A DNA stretch of 64,000 nt from Pontibacter sp. Tf4 (GTDB lineage Bacteria > Bacteroidota > Bacteroidia > Cytophagales > Hymenobacteraceae). Shown here piece after piece: positions 62,744 through 64,000 of this stretch. The notes below the pieces were generated by a model that did no database searches, was not told the origin of the DNA, and saw only the letters and a list, made by a program, of their open reading frames with translations. Numbering within the stretch: position 1 is the first letter of the stretch; each line of letters opens with the position of its first letter. The DNA is taken from assembly GCF_014212495.1 (NCBI RefSeq), contig NZ_JACKZC010000011.1, forward strand, positions 1-64,000. The letters are read 5' to 3'. Both the position numbers and the translations under genes were made by a program.

Positions 62744-63449
62744 ATAAGATCTCCTGTAGTTCGCTAAGGCAGTGTATTTCGTAAGTTGGTTTGGGGCGTA
62801 GCTTTGTCCGGCTCTTTTCCGGGTTAAAATATACCTGGTCTATACCGGCGGCACGGGCACCCTCTATATCACATTCCAGGTTATCACCAATCATCAGGCA
62901 CTCTTCCGGCTTTACTTTAATGCGTTCCAGTGCGTGCTCAAACATCCGCTTGTCTGGTTTTTTATAGCCGCAGCACTCCGACGTAACCACTTCCTGAAAA
63001 TAGCCATGCAAATTTGACGAGGTCATTTTAATTGCCTGCACATCTTTAAAGCCATTGGTAATAATATGCAGGCCATATTTAGGCTGCAGGTAGCTCAGCA
63101 CTTCGTGGGTATAAGGAAAAACGGCCGTTTTGGTAGGGCAGATGTCAGTATAGGCTTCAGATAGGCCCTGTGGCACATCTTCTGGTTTCAGGCCAAGGCC
63201 CGTCAGGGTTTTTACAAAGCGCTGTTCCCGTAATTCCTGCTGCGTTACTTTGCCTTTGTTATACTGGTCCCAGAGCAAGGTATTCACAAATTTGTACTTG
63301 CGGTAAAACGAGTTACAGTCAAACTTATTGAAGGCTGCCAGGTTATAGGTATGGAAAAGCGTGTGCAGTGTTTCTTCGGAGTTCTTCTCAAAATCCCAGA
63401 GGGTGTGGTCTAAATCGAAGAGGATATGGGAGTAAGCTTTCATGCGCAT
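62742..63449 (-). CDS. YjjG-type HAD pyrimidine nucleotidase
   Basis: A 235-residue HAD-superfamily phosphatase. The four motifs are FDLDHTLWD (Asp12 and Asp14), ITNG, the Lys in KKPDKRMFEHAL, and MIGDNLECDIEGA. The helical cap between motifs 1 and 2 is of C1 type. YjjG members remove phosphate from non-canonical pyrimidine nucleotides and so clean the nucleotide pool; this specificity is inferred from overall similarity. The ATG two codons later is also possible. Confidence 0.87.
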   Translation of the reverse strand: MRMKAYSHILFDLDHTLWDFEKNSEETLHTLFHTYNLAAFNKFDCNSFYRKYKFVNTLLWDQYNKGKVTQQELREQRFVKTLTGLGLKPEDVPQGLSEAYTDICPTKTAVFPYTHEVLSYLQPKYGLHIITNGFKDVQAIKMTSSNLHGYFQEVVTSECCGYKKPDKRMFEHALERIKVKPEECLMIGDNLECDIEGARAAGIDQVYFNPEKSRTKLRPKPTYEIHCLSELQEIL

Positions 63450-63578
63450 AGTAGTTGAAAAAAGATAAACGGGCGGCTGCGGCTATTGTTTAAAATTGTA
63501 CTGTTTATGAGTTGAAATAAGCCGGTGTAATTGCCGGTTTAACAATAAAGTTCAGCCCGCCGAGTTATAGTCTATAGT

Positions 63579-63965
63579 TTAAAAATTAGCCCAGTGGCGG
63601 TTGTGGAGTTTATTTACGGCGAGTTCGCGGTTAGAGTACAGAATCTGGTAGGTTTCCTGGTCTTTCAGTAACGTGCTGTCGCGCTCCAGGTATGTAAATA
63701 TCTGGTTCAACAGGTCGGCTGCTTCTTCTTTCAGCGAATAATACACCCATTGGTCGAGCTTACGCGGAAATACGAGGCCGGCACTGCGCAGGTAAGCCAG
63801 ATGCCGCGAAGTTTTGGTCTGGGTAAAATCAAGTACCTGTTCCAGGTCTGAGATGCACATTTCCTTATTGCGCAGGATCAGGTGCAGGATACGTACCCGC
63901 GACTCATCGGCCAGCGCTTTAAAGATCTGTTCTCCGAAAGCTAAACTAAAATGTTTTAAACGCAT
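63579..63965 (-). CDS. ArsR-type winged-helix regulator
   Basis: A 128-residue DNA-binding protein. The winged-helix core reads FKALADESRVRILHLILRNK, then CISDLEQVLDFTQTKTSRHL as helix-turn-helix, then SAGLVFPRKLDQWVYYSLKE as the wing. The usual metal-binding CxC of ArsR/SmtB is reduced to a single Cys (MCISDL), so metal sensing is unlikely. The target is unknown. The ATG at 63965 gives the usual start. Its candidate promoter is at 63985-63992. Confidence 0.88.
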   Translation of the reverse strand: MRLKHFSLAFGEQIFKALADESRVRILHLILRNKEMCISDLEQVLDFTQTKTSRHLAYLRSAGLVFPRKLDQWVYYSLKEEAADLLNQIFTYLERDSTLLKDQETYQILYSNRELAVNKLHNRHWANF

Positions 63966-63984
63966 GTTTCTGTTGCAATGCAAA

Positions 63985-63992
63985 CAAAAATA
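63985..63992 (-). promoter_or_regulatory. Candidate -7 element of the ArsR-type gene
   Basis: On the minus strand TATTTTTG fits TAnnTTTG, 19 bases before the start codon. The -33 box would fall beyond the window edge. Confidence 0.48.
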
Positions 63993-64000
63993 ACCAAAAG

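Noticed and set aside
1..64000. CRISPR array from the recurring CTATAG motif
   Set aside because: Spacing between copies is irregular, the unit is only 6-10 bases, copies occur in genes, and no cas gene is present.
1..64000. tRNA, rRNA or tmRNA genes
   Set aside because: Intergenic sequence on both strands was scanned for T-loop (GGTTCRA) and anticodon-arm patterns without a credible match.

Overview
The window reads as chromosomal DNA of a Bacteroidota bacterium of the order Cytophagales, most like Pontibacter or a related member of the Hymenobacteraceae. That placement is inference. It rests on a PorP/SprF type IX secretion protein, an outer-membrane beta-barrel receptor with a carboxypeptidase-like N-terminal domain, a fused ABC-permease/M1-peptidase, weak ribosome binding sites, TAnnTTTG-type promoters, and a NuoG without its molybdopterin domain. 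No rRNA, tRNA, CRISPR array, phage gene or transposase was found.

Layout: 1-9400 holds the end of a porP/sprF gene, a lipoprotein, a tandem amidohydrolase pair (the second lacks its metal ligands), fbaB, accD, two glycine-zipper OmpA lipoproteins and a 44-residue lipoprotein. 9400-20000 holds a DUF2238 membrane protein, a PhoD-like phosphatase, an MBL-fold hydrolase, an endonuclease III-like protein, a glycosyltransferase, a YD-type lipoprotein, a beta-barrel receptor and small secreted or membrane proteins. 20000-23400 holds a frameshifted GNAT gene, an AT-rich RhuM-Fic fusion and an LD-carboxypeptidase. 23400-36100 holds an AbgT transporter, a RidA-like protein, a radical SAM protein, a gamma-carbonic anhydrase, a CorC/HlyC protein, dsbD, superoxide dismutase, tadA and small proteins. 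36100-41200 is an ABC ATPase plus permease/peptidase pair split by a four-helix-bundle gene. aspS and pruA follow. 46000-62030 encodes respiratory complex I (nuoA to nuoN) in two blocks, A-J and K-N, separated by a 2.6 kb insert. The right end has a small secreted protein, a YjjG-type HAD nucleotidase and an ArsR-type regulator.

The most unusual content lies outside the genes. The palindrome AACTATAGTT and its CTATAG core recur through the whole window (by eye about 140 CTATAG and about 28 full decamers), mostly between genes and often just after stop codons, but also inside coding sequence where it is read as Thr-Ile-Val or Asn-Tyr-Ser. This resembles the HIP1 palindrome of cyanobacteria in behaviour, not in sequence. 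Four copies of a 550-750 bp non-coding composite repeat lie mostly between convergent genes. They share a core of about 120 bases that folds into several hairpins, and two sequence subtypes keep the same outer stem with different bases, as expected of a structured RNA. Several smaller inverted-repeat families sit between co-directional genes, including at three junctions inside the nuo operon.

Limits: all family assignments are from reading the sequence, without searches. Counts were made by eye and may be off by several percent.
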